A stretch of DNA of 64,000 bases from Trichopria drosophilae (lineage: Eukaryota; Arthropoda; Insecta; Hymenoptera; Diapriidae), in contig CM059583.1 in assembly GCA_030407085.1 (NCBI GenBank), forward strand, positions 80,934,001 through 80,998,000. Direction: 5' to 3'. Below, in pieces: positions 23,661-34,619 of the stretch. A program made the position numbers and the translations under genes. Every line of letters starts with the position of its first letter. Within the stretch, counting starts at the first letter, position 1. The notes below the pieces were generated by a model. That model had not been told where the DNA came from. It saw nothing but the letters and a program-made list of their open reading frames with translations, and did no database searches.

Positions 23661-24237
23661 ATTATATTTATCGAAAAAAAAAACGGTATTTGGGGGTATA
23701 TTATTGTTTATAATTAATTACTGGAAAAGGTTTCAAATGGATTTTTACACACTATTTAAACACCTTACGCTTATAGAAATTACCGTTTGTTGCGATATGA
23801 ACCACCTAAGGTCCAAATAGAGGTGGATCACCTCTTAAATGCAGTAAGTTTTGGTAGGATTTTTTTTATGACTGATGATATCGTTAGAAGTAAAAGAAAA
23901 ATTATGACCATATTTTGAAAAATGTTTAAAAAGTGATGTGCTCCCATATACTCCATCAAGTCAAAATAAAGGGATATCGCCGCTTAAGTACAGTAACAAA
24001 TTACTACAAACGATTTAAATACATATGGTTTCTGAATTTCTGTTTGTAGTTGCTTTACAAAATTATTACAATCGATTAAAATGTAATATATTGTTCCTCA
24101 TTTATAATAGTGATGAAATGAACGTTTGTGATTGTTTGGATTGATCTTAACTATTTGGTGCTCGGACGTGAGACGGACTAAACATTTCGCCTGGTTTTCG
24201 TGGGTAGATAACGAAGGTTGGAGGTAACGTATTCATA

Positions 24238-25232
24238 GGGGAGAACGGGGTAATTACAATAGGTCGGATAATTCCGACCCCCCGTAATATCTCGCTTACA
24301 ATATGACATCCCGTAATGTTATTGAAATTTTGTGAAAACACTGATGAGTACAACTATTTTGATTGCGGTAGTTGTTTATTTACTTTGCATTGAACCATGT
24401 GGCAGTGATGTTATTGTTTCCTACTGCGCTAATTTAGAAATTGTAGTATTATAAATAAGTAAATATAGTTTGAAATTATTGTGCAAACGAATCAAACGTA
24501 AGTAATTTAGAATGCCTTAACCTTATATTTAATGAAATCAATTTGGTTTTTAGTGAGATGAGAATGTGTTTTTAAGTGCGTGTATTTTTTTAAATAAGGA
24601 ACGTGCAGGGTAATTCCGACCCCTAATGTACGGGGTAATTGCGACCGTCCTTTTTCGAGTTTATTTTCGTTTGCTTTTTATCACAACCATATTATGCAAT
24701 ATTATGTATACATTGTATACAATGTATCACAAATGTGTTGATTTTTTTTTCTTTCTACATTTCGACCACAACATTTGAATTTGCTTCGCTTGTTTTCTCG
24801 TGCGAAATTAGAAGTGACTATTTGCGTTTTCATTTTTGACCAACAATGTAGAGTAGGTATGTGATCTATGTACGTAGTGTTGTACATAAACAAGTTATTG
24901 TTATAGCAAAATATTATCTTCTTTACTTATTATTAATAAATGTAAATTAAACCCATAAATCACTACGAAATTGTGCTGAAAATAAACGCGGTCGGAATTA
25001 CACCTTTTGGGGTCGGAATTACCCATACTTTGACAGAATCTGAAGAACTGTAATTTTTTACTAATGAAGGTATAATCCTATAATAGACATATAACAAGGT
25101 ATTAATAATATCGATAAATGTTTACCCATGCAATACACTTTAAAAAAGCATAATGTACAAATTCATTAAATCGCATTCTCTACCTCAAAAATCAATTTTG
25201 CTTAGGTAGGTCGGAATTGCCCCGTTCTCCCC
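24238..25232. mobile_element. 995-bp TIR element, ends GGGGAGAACGGGG
   Basis: The left end GGGGAGAACGGGGTAATT and the right end, read inward, GGGGAGAACGGGGCAATT are flanked by TA (24236-24237 and 25233-25234). The word GGTAATTCCGACC, or its reverse complement GGTCGGAATTACC, recurs with small changes at both ends and at about 24280, 24609-24650 and 24990-25025. No transposase is encoded. A related-looking but different element lies at 53614-54335. Superfamily not assigned. Confidence 0.75.
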
Positions 25233-25639
25233 TATTATAAACATATACATTTCATTAGAAATATAAAAAAATCGATTTCCCTTCTACTACAAATGGAAAT
25301 TCTTTCACTACAATACACTACAAAAATTTTTCTGTGAAAAACAAAATGGAAATAACAAACATTTTAAAATAGGGTGATAAGCTTTGTAGACCCACTATAA
25401 CTTTTTTTGTAGGCAACTGCAAGCAAAATTTTGTCCACTGCAACCAACTGCAATCAAAACTCTATCAAATGAACATTTTACATTTGCAATTATGACAAGT
25501 CGGTTGTCTAAATTTGTCTAAAAGCCTGAAAAACTATATTACAAAAAAAATATATTTTTGAAATGTTTTTTCTCATCGTATTTTTTACATTTGAATTGTT
25601 TCAGAATCAATCCAGTTTGAAGAGAAGAAATGACAACCT
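25233..25639. other. Intergenic, no gene recognised
   Basis: AT-rich DNA with no frame or repeat of note. Confidence 0.45.
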
Positions 25640-26665
25640 CAAGACATGAACCTCGGTCGTTGAAGGCAAATTCGCCAAAGCTTCGCTTGAGTCTGGTTAG
25701 GAGTATATAACCATAACTTCTTTCGATGAAAGCAACCCAGCCAACACTTCGTTCGAGTCAGGTTATGAATACAACCGCATCTTCGTTCGATGAAGGCAAA
25801 TTCGCCAATGCTTCTCTCAAGTATGGTTAGGAATACAACCGTAATTTCGTTCGATGAAATCAATCCAGCCATAGCTTCGTTCGAGTCATATTATGAATAT
25901 AACCACAATCTCGTTCGATGACGGCAAATTCGCCAATGCTTCGCTCGATTGTGGTTATGAAAATAACCGTAACCTTTTTCGACGAAGGCAAACCAGCCAA
26001 CGCTTAGTTAGAGTCAGGTTATGAATATGACCGCATCCTCGTTCAATGAAGGCAAATTCGCCAATGCTTAGCTCGAGTATGGTTAGGAATATAACCGTAA
26101 TTTCGTTCGATGAAGGCAATACAGCCAACACTTCGTTCGAGTCAGGTTATGAATAACCGTATCCTCATTCGATGAAGGCAAATTCGCCAATGTTTCGCTT
26201 GAGTCTGGTTAGGAATATATAACCATAACTTCTTTCGATGAAAGCAAGCCAGCCAGCGCTTCGATCGAGTCTGGTTATAAAAATAATCAAGGTCAGTCTG
26301 TAAAACAACTTTTTTGAGTTGTGGCTCGCCTTTTGGCAATGTACACGGTTGCTTGATCTGTATATGTTTTATTATTTTATTGGCCAATAAAGACAATTTA
26401 TTATTATTATTATTATTATTATCTCGTTCGATTAAGGCAAATTCGCCAAAGCTTCGTTCGAGTATGGTTATGAAAATAACCATAACCTTGTTCGATGAAG
26501 GCAACCCACCCAACGTTTCGTTCGAGTCATGTTAGGAATATAACCGCAACCTCCTTCAATGAAGGACACCCATCCAACGCAACGTTTCGCTCGAGTCAGG
26601 TAATAAAGACAAATGCAACCTCTTTCGATAAAGACAACCCAGTCAACGTTTCGCTCAACCTAGTT
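25640..26665. repeat. Minisatellite, ~63-bp monomer, about 14-16 units
   Basis: Units contain CTTCGTTCGAGTCAGGTTA, TGAATATAACCG and CGTTCGATGAAGGCAA with frequent substitutions. Monomers alternate between two types (AATTCGCCAA and CCAGCCAA before CTTCG), suggesting a dimeric higher-order period of ~125 bp. The array is interrupted at 26291-26422 by a LINE tail. Frames across it on both strands are repeat translations. Confidence 0.85.
26291..26424 (+). mobile_element. 5'-truncated LINE tail inside the minisatellite
   Basis: GGTCAGTCTGTAAAAC at the 5' end, CTCGCCTTTTGG and CCAATAAAGACAATTTATT followed by ATT repeats form a 3' untranslated tail. The 3' end of the minus-strand LINE at 50054-53611 reads GGTCAGACTGTAAAAC, CTCGCCTTTTCC and CAATAAAGTCAATTATT followed by ATT repeats, so both belong to the same or a sister family. 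The insertion splits a minisatellite monomer, so it post-dates the array. Confidence 0.75.
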
Positions 26666-27579
26666 TTTGAGGTTATTGCGAGAGTAAAGAAGGCGCATGA
26701 ATTTGATTCTATTATTGAATATGCGTACGATCATCTCTGCGCAGTGAGGGTGTTTACGTTGCCGGAACATCGCAATCTTCAGTATTGAGATGTGAATGAA
26801 GGTAAAATTCTTTAATAAAATAACAGATAATAATCCAATACAAAATATGTTTTCTGCAGCGCTTGGTGTGTGTTGATATTCGTGTACTGTTCTTACATGC
26901 ATGTCGTATATAGTATTAAGTATTAAGTACTCGGAACGAAAATCGAAAAGTAACGTACCGCAAAATGGCCATGGCGGTAGGATTTCATATTAATAAAATT
27001 AATGGTTGATGAGATCGGCTGTTTTTTTTAAAGCGAAACAAATAGGACCGTAACAATGCACACACAATGTTTCCTCTACCGGATGTTTAATCATGTTATT
27101 ATTTACGTACCAATCTATATACGATTTTTTTCACGTTTACTTAGGACTGGTACTTTTAATATTGAAAAAAAAAACAATTTATTGCTTTCAACACAATTTT
27201 ACTTGGTTCAAGTGAATGGTTTCTTTGTTTACTAGAAAGAATATTCACTAAACTAAATTAATATAAATAATTCATTTTTTAAAGAAATTCAATTGTTGGT
27301 TGAAACAAGGGATAAATATTTATTTAAAAAAATGGATATTGAATTTACCACACTAAATAATATCTTCCTCTGAATTGATATTAAGCAGTACTTCATTGCT
27401 GAAAAATTTTCTTTTTTCTGATAAATTACTTCTTAACTTACAGTAAATACTTTTCGAGTTCAAATGAACATTTACTTAAAGAAAGTGAATATTTGCTTCA
27501 CAGTACTAAATATTTTTCTCCTCTAACCGAACATTAAGGAATGCATTTTTTCGTTGAACGTTAGTTTTTTACACTTTTT
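26666..27579. other. Intergenic, no gene recognised
   Basis: The minisatellite frame runs a short way into unique sequence at 26660-26790, but no domain is seen. The rest is AT-rich. Confidence 0.4.
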
Positions 27580-27800
27580 CGAAATTCAAAATGGCGGATT
27601 CAATATAGCATCATGTTGGACTTGCCATTTTGGTTTCATGAATCTGACAACATTTTCTTAATCGGCGATCCGGAGTCCAACACTGAGTAACGAGATTCAT
27701 CAAAATCGAATAGAGTTTCGAATTTTGGTTCGGAATGTTGGATTCACCATTTCGAGTTTTTGATGTTTGACAACATGTTCGTAATAAGCTCAAAAACAAA
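27580..27800. repeat. Dispersed monomers, diverged
   Basis: AAATTCAAAATGGCGGATTC near 27582 and reverse-complement words (CGGCGATCCGGAGTC, GAGTAACGAGATTCATC) near 27664-27705 identify two old units of the dispersed monomer in mixed orientation. 27801-28000 shows nothing further. Confidence 0.55.
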
Positions 27801-28001
27801 AGAGAAGAACTCTCATTTTTTCAAAAAATTGAATGTATTAAAAAAAACATAATTTTTTTTTTAATTATTTTACTTCCATTAATAATATTATTAACAAATG
27901 TTATCATGTACGGTCTTTGGATCCTTCACTTATCATAATTGCCGATAGTGATATTAATTTAGATGAAAAAAATTCTTGTATGAAGAATGTTCAGTTGTTA
28001 T

Positions 28002-28236
28002 TGTAACGTGACTAGGGCCGCAGTAATAAAACAACACATACATGTTACAAAAAATGAATTTATTAATGAAGATATGAACTTACAATTTGTCCTTAATTTA
28101 CGGGATTCTCCAAGAGGCACGAGGTGATTACTCACGCGTAACTTACTTACTACATTCTATTAACTTACAGCTTGCGTGCACAACACTAACTATACTATTG
28201 TGGGGCCACGTTAAGCAGAACGCGCCGCCCCCACTC

Positions 28237-28322
<86 letters not shown>

Positions 28323-28345
28323 ACTCTTTGTAACGGTCCGTTACA
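28002..28345 (-). mobile_element. Solo LTR, 344 bp, with long CT tract
   Basis: The block has TG...CA ends and is flanked by TTAT at 27998-28001 and 28346-28349. Read on the minus strand it begins TGTAACGGACCGTTACA, a palindrome resembling the starts of the LTRs at 48281 (minus) and 56792 (plus). A (CT)n tract fills 28231-28322 and produces a meaningless Leu/Ser-repeat frame on the plus strand. No internal retrotransposon sequence remains. Confidence 0.75.
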
Positions 28346-28586
28346 TTATATATGTTTGTATTTATAAGAAATACATCGTCCTAAAAATGAAAAAATCTCA
28401 CTTTTTTCGTGCTCTCATATACGTGTAGACACATAAAGATCATGTTTAGTATGTGTGCCTTCAATTTTAATTTTGAAAATTTCTCCCGGTCGAATTTTAA
28501 AGGTTCTACGGATTACTCTATAAATATATATATATATATATTAGGGGGGTCCGATACTTTTCGATGACCCTGTATATATATATATA

Positions 28587-29272
28587 ATATCTTCAGTTAG
28601 AATGCACTTAGGAGAAAATGTCCAATAGCAAAGTTGTATGGTTTCAAGCGGAGAGTAAGATGATGACCTTGACTTTGACCTTGACCATGTCCTTCAAGGT
28701 CATTTCAAGGTCAATCTTATTTTTTTAAACAGAACCCCCTACATTTTATTGCATATTCTTATAGCTTATCTCGAGAGCTTTCCAAAACTCTATAATAAAA
28801 TTTTTTTTTATCAAGTACTTTTTGAGTTATAAAGGTTTGAAGTTATCAATTTTTTGACACAAAATGTAGAATATCTTGTAAAATATTATTTAGTTTTCAG
28901 TAATCATAACCTTAATACTTTTGTGCGCGGAATAATGAGACCAATTAATTGGTTTAAAGAAAATACATTAATCGGATCCCCCTAATATTTTCAGTAAGAA
29001 TGCTTAACTTGTTAACTTCAAACCTTTATAACTCAAAAAGTACTTAATAACAAAATATTTTATTGTAGTGTTTTGGAAAACTCTCGAGATAAGCTATAAG
29101 AATATGCAATAAAATGTAGGGGGTTCTATTTAAAAAAATAAGATTGACCTTGAAATGACCTTGAAGGACATGGTCAAGGTCAAAGTCAAGGTCATCACCT
29201 TACTCCCCGCTTGAAACCATACAACTTTGCTATTGGACATTTTCTCCTAAGTGCATTCTAACTGAAGATATT
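28587..29272. mobile_element. 686-bp palindromic element rich in TCAAGGTCA
   Basis: Arms of about 270 nt (28587-28855 and 29005-29272) are near-perfect inverted repeats, ending in TATCTTCAGTTAGAATGCAC and its complement. Each arm carries four TCAAGGTCA or TGACCTTGA words within about 50 bp (28664-28713 and 29145-29194). The adjoining word TTAGGGGGGTCCGATA occurs just outside both ends (28541 and 29271), and a variant in complement (ATCGGATCCCCCTAATA) near 28973. Non-coding; probably a TA-inserting MITE, by resemblance of its composition to 36819-39117. Confidence 0.8.
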
Positions 29273-29296
29273 AGGGGGGTCCGATATATATATATA

Positions 29297-32261
29297 CAGG
29301 GTGGCCGATTTATCTGAAGACATCGAAATATCTCGAGAACTATGCACAGAATCAAAAAAGTTGTCGGATGAAAGTTGTTCGACACGAAGGGGGGCATCCA
29401 GTGATAATTAAATTTACCCCATCCCCCATCCCCTGGAGGTGGAGTGGGGGCAAAAACAATAAAACTTAAATAGGAACCCCCATTTTTTATTGCAGATTTG
29501 GATTCTCCGGAAAAAAGTACACGAATTTGACCTAGGAGCTATTGCATTTTGGTTCACAGGTGGCGCTGTAATCGATAAAAATCCAAATTTATCCGAAGAC
29601 ATTGAAATACCTCGAGAACTATGCACAGAATCAAAAAAGTTGTCGGATGAAAGTTGTTCGACACGAAGGGGGGCATCCAGTAATAATGAAATTTACCCCC
29701 TCCCGCATCCCCTGGGGGTGGAGTGGGGGCAAAACCATAAAACCTAAATAAGAACCCCCAGTTTTTATTGCAGATTTGGATTCTCCAATATTGACAATTT
29801 TCGCCCGCGTAGCGGATATGGAATACGGTCATTCTAACAAAGCCGGGAGAAAATCCATTTAGCGTTACCCAGGAACAACGACGTGGACGTAGTATTTTTC
29901 TGTTCCCTTTGGGGTGCTTGTTTTACGTGAGTCCCCTTGCCTCTCACTGTCTCACTGTTCACTTACTTGAGTAAGTGTTCGAAATTTTGACCTTCCACTT
30001 CAATGCATTTATTTATTCTTTCTTCAAATGACTTTATACATGATAGAATCATATCTGCAAAAATTTCTGCGCAAGCAGTTCTTATGCGTTCCACCATGTT
30101 TTCACGAGTCGTTGGTACTTGTTCATAAACCTTACCTTTTAGGTAACCCCATAGGAAGAAATCCAGAGATGTTAGATCAGGTGACCTCGCAGGCCAATTA
30201 ATGGGGCCACCTCTACCAATCCACCTACCATTGTAATCACGGTCTAGTATTTCCCTTGCTACTCTTGAAAAATGTGCTGGGCAACCATCATGCTGAAACC
30301 ACATTGTCCGTCGGACGTCCATAGCAACATCCTCAAGTAGTAATGGTACTTCTTGTTCTAAGAAATCTCGATATTTTGTTCCATTCAAATTACCTTCAAT
30401 GAAATAAGGACCAATGAGTTTATTTCCTATGATTCCACACCAAACGTTCACCGACCAAGGACGTTGATGATTAACTTGTCGTAACCAATGGGGATTTTCT
30501 ACGCTCCAATAATGCATATTATGCCTATTGACGCCACCATGGTTCGTGAATGTAGATTCATCTGAAAATAATACATTAGCAAAGAAATTGTGGTTCGTTT
30601 GCATTTTTTGAAATGCCCATTCACAAAACACCACGCGGTTATGAAAATCATCGCCATCTAGTTCCTGGTGCAGTGAAATGTGATATGGGTGAAACTTATG
30701 ACGATGCAATATTCTTTGAATACTGTCTCTGGAAATGCCGGAATCGCGATGTAATTGTCGTGTGCTTACATGTGGATTTTGGTGAATAGCTGCTAGTACA
30801 GCTACTTCGTTAGCTTCTCCTGTAACTGTTAATCTTCGCTTCCTTTTTTTCATTTGTACGCTGCCATCAGAGTGAAAGGCATTCACAACTTTGTAAAAAA
30901 AAGAACGCGAGCGAGCATTATCTGAAAAACGCTCAGCATACAGCGCCAGCATCGTCAATATTCCTCTTACATTCACCATAAATAAGAATCATTTCGATTT
31001 TTTCGGGAACTGTAGCAGGCTTCATTTTTAACTTGCAATTCGATTTAAGCAATGAAGGGTAGACAAAAAATAGTCACGTAAACGGAAAGTTGTTATTCTA
31101 AAAGCAAAGTGACCTCCGACCGAATTACTACCAATACAATGGACTTCAAAAACAGTCTTACACTGAGAGACCGTGAATACTAAATTTTAATATGGGGATT
31201 AGAAAGTCGCGATATCCATTTACTTCCCTTCAGGAAAGTAGAGAAAAATGTAGGTGAACTGGTTACGTGTGACTCAACTTATGTATAAAATGATATGCTA
31301 CTTTATTTTCGAGTTATGTCGCCCTCTAGCGTTATGTAACAGAACCGGCGCCGGTGATGGCCGAAATGCAAGCGATGTACATGTATGAAACCACGTGAGT
31401 TCTCTCGGGGTCCGGTAGATGGCGACGAAATCTCCAAATGAAGTAAGAGTTTCGTTTTGTTTAATAGAAGCTGGTTTGACCGTCAATGCTCAGCTTATTT
31501 ATTCTCATTTCGGAAAAAACATACAGAGAGAGAATGAATGAGCTGAGTGAAGGGACATGACGCGTTTTTTAATGGATTGCGTGATGCCCTCTTTTTGTTT
31601 ATTAAATAATAAATTTAAAACCTAAAATGTAATTTTATTGAAGGTAGAAAACTTATTTATAAAATTGCTTCCATATTGTATGCACAATTTTTATGTAATC
31701 AGTTTTTATTTTTAATATGAAGAATAGCAATTATTCAGAATCTTAATTTTTCGAATGGACATTATTAAAATTTCATATTCAGAATAACAATTTTCGCAAT
31801 TGATATTACTAAATTCTAATATTAGAATTTTTAATATTAAATTTTCATAAAGGGATCAAATTGTCCCTATTTGCCCCCTGGATGCCCCCCTTCGTGTCGA
31901 ACAACTTTCATCCGACAACTTTTTTGATTCTGTGCATAGTTCTCGAGGTATTTCAATGTCTTTAGATAAATTTGGATTTTTATCGATTACAGCGCCACCT
32001 GTGAACCAAAATTCAATAGCTCCTAGGTCAAATTGGTGTACTTTTTTCCGGAGAATCCAAATCTGCAATAAAAACTGGGGGTTCCTATTTAAGTTTTATT
32101 GTTTTTGACCCCACTCCACCCCCAGGGGATGGGGGAGGGGGTAAATTTAATTATCTCTGGATGCCCCCCTTCGTGTCGAACAACTTTCATCTGACAACTT
32201 TTTTGATTCTGTGCATAGTTCTCGAGATATTTCGATGTCTTCAGATAAGTCGGCCACCCTG
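29297..32261 (-). mobile_element. Tc1/mariner DD41D element, copy 1
   Basis: Ends read CAGGGTGGCCGATTTATC and the complement with one change, flanked by TA at 29295-29296 and 32262-32263. The terminal inverted repeats are long and internally repeated, with subunits marked by TCGAGAACTATGCACAGAATC and GAAAGTTGTTCGACACGAAGG. The transposase gene is on the minus strand. Compared with copy 2 (39972-42658) it is 278 bp longer because the transposase-3' end carries one extra subunit. The rest, including the non-coding block 31000-31860, matches copy 2 almost base for base. Confidence 0.9.
29963..30979 (-). CDS. DD41D (rosa-like) mariner transposase, 338 codons, copy 1
   Basis: The predicted nuclear protein cuts and joins element ends at TA sites. 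A helix-turn-helix lies at about residues 71-100 (STRQLHRDSGISRDSIQRIL). The catalytic triad is D140 (LFSDES), D231 (WFQHDGC) and D273 (SLDFFLWGYL), with 41 residues between the last two, the DD41D spacing. All three acids are present and no internal stop is seen. The start Met at 30979 is out of frame with an upstream conserved-looking start at 31025, whose ~26 codons run into a 2-nt deletion near 30948; without that deletion the protein would be about 354 residues. It may therefore lack the first N-terminal helix. It differs from copy 2 at four residues (V/L211, P/S259, F/S307, N/H332). Confidence 0.85.
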   Translation of the reverse strand: MVNVRGILTMLALYAERFSDNARSRSFFYKVVNAFHSDGSVQMKKRKRRLTVTGEANEVAVLAAIHQNPHVSTRQLHRDSGISRDSIQRILHRHKFHPYHISLHQELDGDDFHNRVVFCEWAFQKMQTNHNFFANVLFSDESTFTNHGGVNRHNMHYWSVENPHWLRQVNHQRPWSVNVWCGIIGNKLIGPYFIEGNLNGTKYRDFLEQEVPLLLEDVAMDVRRTMWFQHDGCPAHFSRVAREILDRDYNGRWIGRGGPINWPARSPDLTSLDFFLWGYLKGKVYEQVPTTRENMVERIRTACAEIFADMILSCIKSFEERINKCIEVEGQNFEHLLK

Positions 32262-32263
32262 TA

Positions 32264-33672
32264 TATTTATATATTATACGTATGTACCTGCAATACGTAT
32301 TCTTCTTGAAATTTCAAGCAAATAAGTCCTGTACCAAAATTGTATCCGATGCCTACAATTTGATTTTGTGCTAGGTACCTTGAGGGCTCAATTTTCATCC
32401 AATCTCATTAAATTGCGGCTTAAATTGTTCGCTTTGTCAAGGGCTACAACTTCCTTTTAGTAGTATTTATTAGCTATTTATCGAAATGAGATAAACGTGA
32501 AACACCTAGAATATTGGCATTTTTACCCTTTTTATGACTATAGCAAGAGAAATATTCGTTTAAAATGCGCCTAATTTTCTTAAGATAACTTCAAAAAAAG
32601 ACAAGTTATTGCAAAGAGGGTGATTTTTTGTCTAAACTTCAATGGCGCGCCAATCAAATTGTAGGAATGGGATTCAATTTTGACGTAGTTGTGCGGACGA
32701 AATAAGGCTTAAATATGCACTTGTGGGAAGGTTCTCACAATTTGGAAAACGTACAAATTACGATTTGTGAGGACACATCTGGATAACACACAGAATGTAC
32801 ATGGATTATGTAATAAGTATATATAAGTAAAAAATACAAACATCAAAAGGATCTTAGAATATCATTTTACAAGATCATATGATACTTTCGATGCCAAAAA
32901 ATTCAATTTTTCGCGCGCAGCAATGAAAATCCGGTAAATGCCTTTTTTCCAGTTTAGTCGTTTGATTATTTTTTTTTTTTTTACATTATTTTACGTCGAC
33001 TATTCTGAACCCATATGGTACTTAATCGCGACGGACCTGCCTAACCTAACCTAAAAATTTCTCACAAATTAGTGAGGGCCGTTCTCGCAAGTGAGAATTT
33101 ATATGTGAAATGTCCCATATCTTTCTGAGGACCCAGGTCCACACAAATCTCAGTTAATTCATTTTTTACTTTATTGCGTGTAAATGTTTGCATTGTGTAC
33201 ATATTACAATTTCTGGGTTTGTTACCTTTGTTTTGTGACCAATACATTCATCTGTGGCACAAATTTGCACATTTCACTAATTTGCGCCCCTACAAACAAT
33301 GACTATCTTTTGAGTTATAGGCCTTTTCAGAAGGTACTCTTTACTTTTCATAAAAACTCAATATCATATAAAAAATCTGTCACGAAAACATTGAATATCA
33401 TTTATTCAAATTTAAACAAAAAAATTTATATTTTATTTTTGTTTAAATTGACATATAGTCAGTTGGACAACTTTCTGGAGGTATACATTTTTATTCCGGA
33501 TGGTGTAACTTTTGTGGCATAATATAAAGCAACATCATCGGAGGAAAGATTATGCTTTGATTATTGTAGAGTGTAAAAATATCCCAATAACCACAAGTTG
33601 TAAAAGGATATCAAAATGCTGTTACAATGAGTGTCAAAATACCGGCATTTTGACGTAATTTTCCAATTTGTG
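32264..33672. other. Intergenic, no gene recognised
   Basis: AT-rich DNA. A 112-codon plus-strand frame at 33184-33522 is Phe/Ile/Lys-rich with no domain. No paired termini or arrays were found. Confidence 0.45.
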
Positions 33673-34229
33673 TTAAGGGGATTCTAAATGAAATTTAAAT
33701 GCCCGTTGCATTATAGCTCTCTTTTATTCGGGACCTTATGCTCTGAATTTTCCACCGATTGCGATGACATTTTTTTACAACTACATGAGACGTATAACAA
33801 GGCCTTTGTGGAGCCCAAATTTTCTAAATAAATAGTTAGTTGATCGTGCATAACTCCTAAGTTTTACCGCACGCGCTGCGATCGGTTCATGCCGTAATGT
33901 CTTCATTGACGTCACAAAATCAAGACAAAATATAACTAATATGGCGGCCCGACACGCAGCTGTTCGTCAGTCATATGGATTCAACATTTAACTCCGAAAT
34001 CCAAAGTTCGAAAATTTTGTACTCGGCGCGATGCGAACCGTGCAAACATTTTTTTGTCGATTCGTAACGATATCGTGTAGATATCGTGCATCGCGATCGG
34101 TTTCTCCATGATGACAAAAGACGAGGAGGAAGACAACACAACGACACAACGACCACGGGGAAGCAGTCTGCAGATTCACCAATGAATCCACCAACCAATA
34201 GTTCCAGGTATTTTTTTAACAATAACAAT

Positions 34230-34610
34230 TTATTTGCATCTTATCAGACTCCACCAACTTCTTACCAGACTCGTATAAATAGACTTGACAGCTCTGGTAT
34301 CGATTAAACAAAATACGATATATGAAATGTCTTTAGATGCAAATAGACTTGACAGCTCTGGTATCGATTATACAAAATACGATATATGAAATGTCTTTAG
34401 ATGCAAATAATCTTCTATAATAAGTTTATTCGCTTCTTACCACACTCGTATAAATAAAGCTGACAGCTCCGGTACCAATTAAACAAAATACAATATATGA
34501 AACGTCTTTAGATGCAAATAATCATTTATTAAAAGTTTTTTCGCTTCTTACCAGACTCGTAAGATAATACGTACATAAATTCATTTGACAGCTCTGGTAA
34601 TAATTAGGCT
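34230..34610 (+). repeat. Tandem repeat, ~80-130 bp, about four units
   Basis: Each unit contains CTTGACAGCTCTGGTA, CAAAATACGATATATGAAA and GTCTTTAGATGCAAATA. Unit lengths vary because some include an extra CTTCTTACCAGACTCGTA segment. The ~90-bp unit at 34270-34340 is duplicated almost exactly at 34341-34410. Confidence 0.85.
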
Positions 34611-34619
34611 GAGATGTGG

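Noticed and set aside
26142..26513. 123-codon minus-strand frame and neighbouring 77-codon frame
   Set aside because: They are translations of the ~63-bp minisatellite and of the ATT tail of an inserted LINE fragment.
25640..26665. Possible CRISPR-like array
   Set aside because: Units are diverged head-to-tail copies without constant repeats separated by unique spacers, and the context is eukaryotic.
28087..28428. 113-codon frame with a long Leu/Ser repeat
   Set aside because: It is the translation of a (CT)n microsatellite inside a solo LTR.
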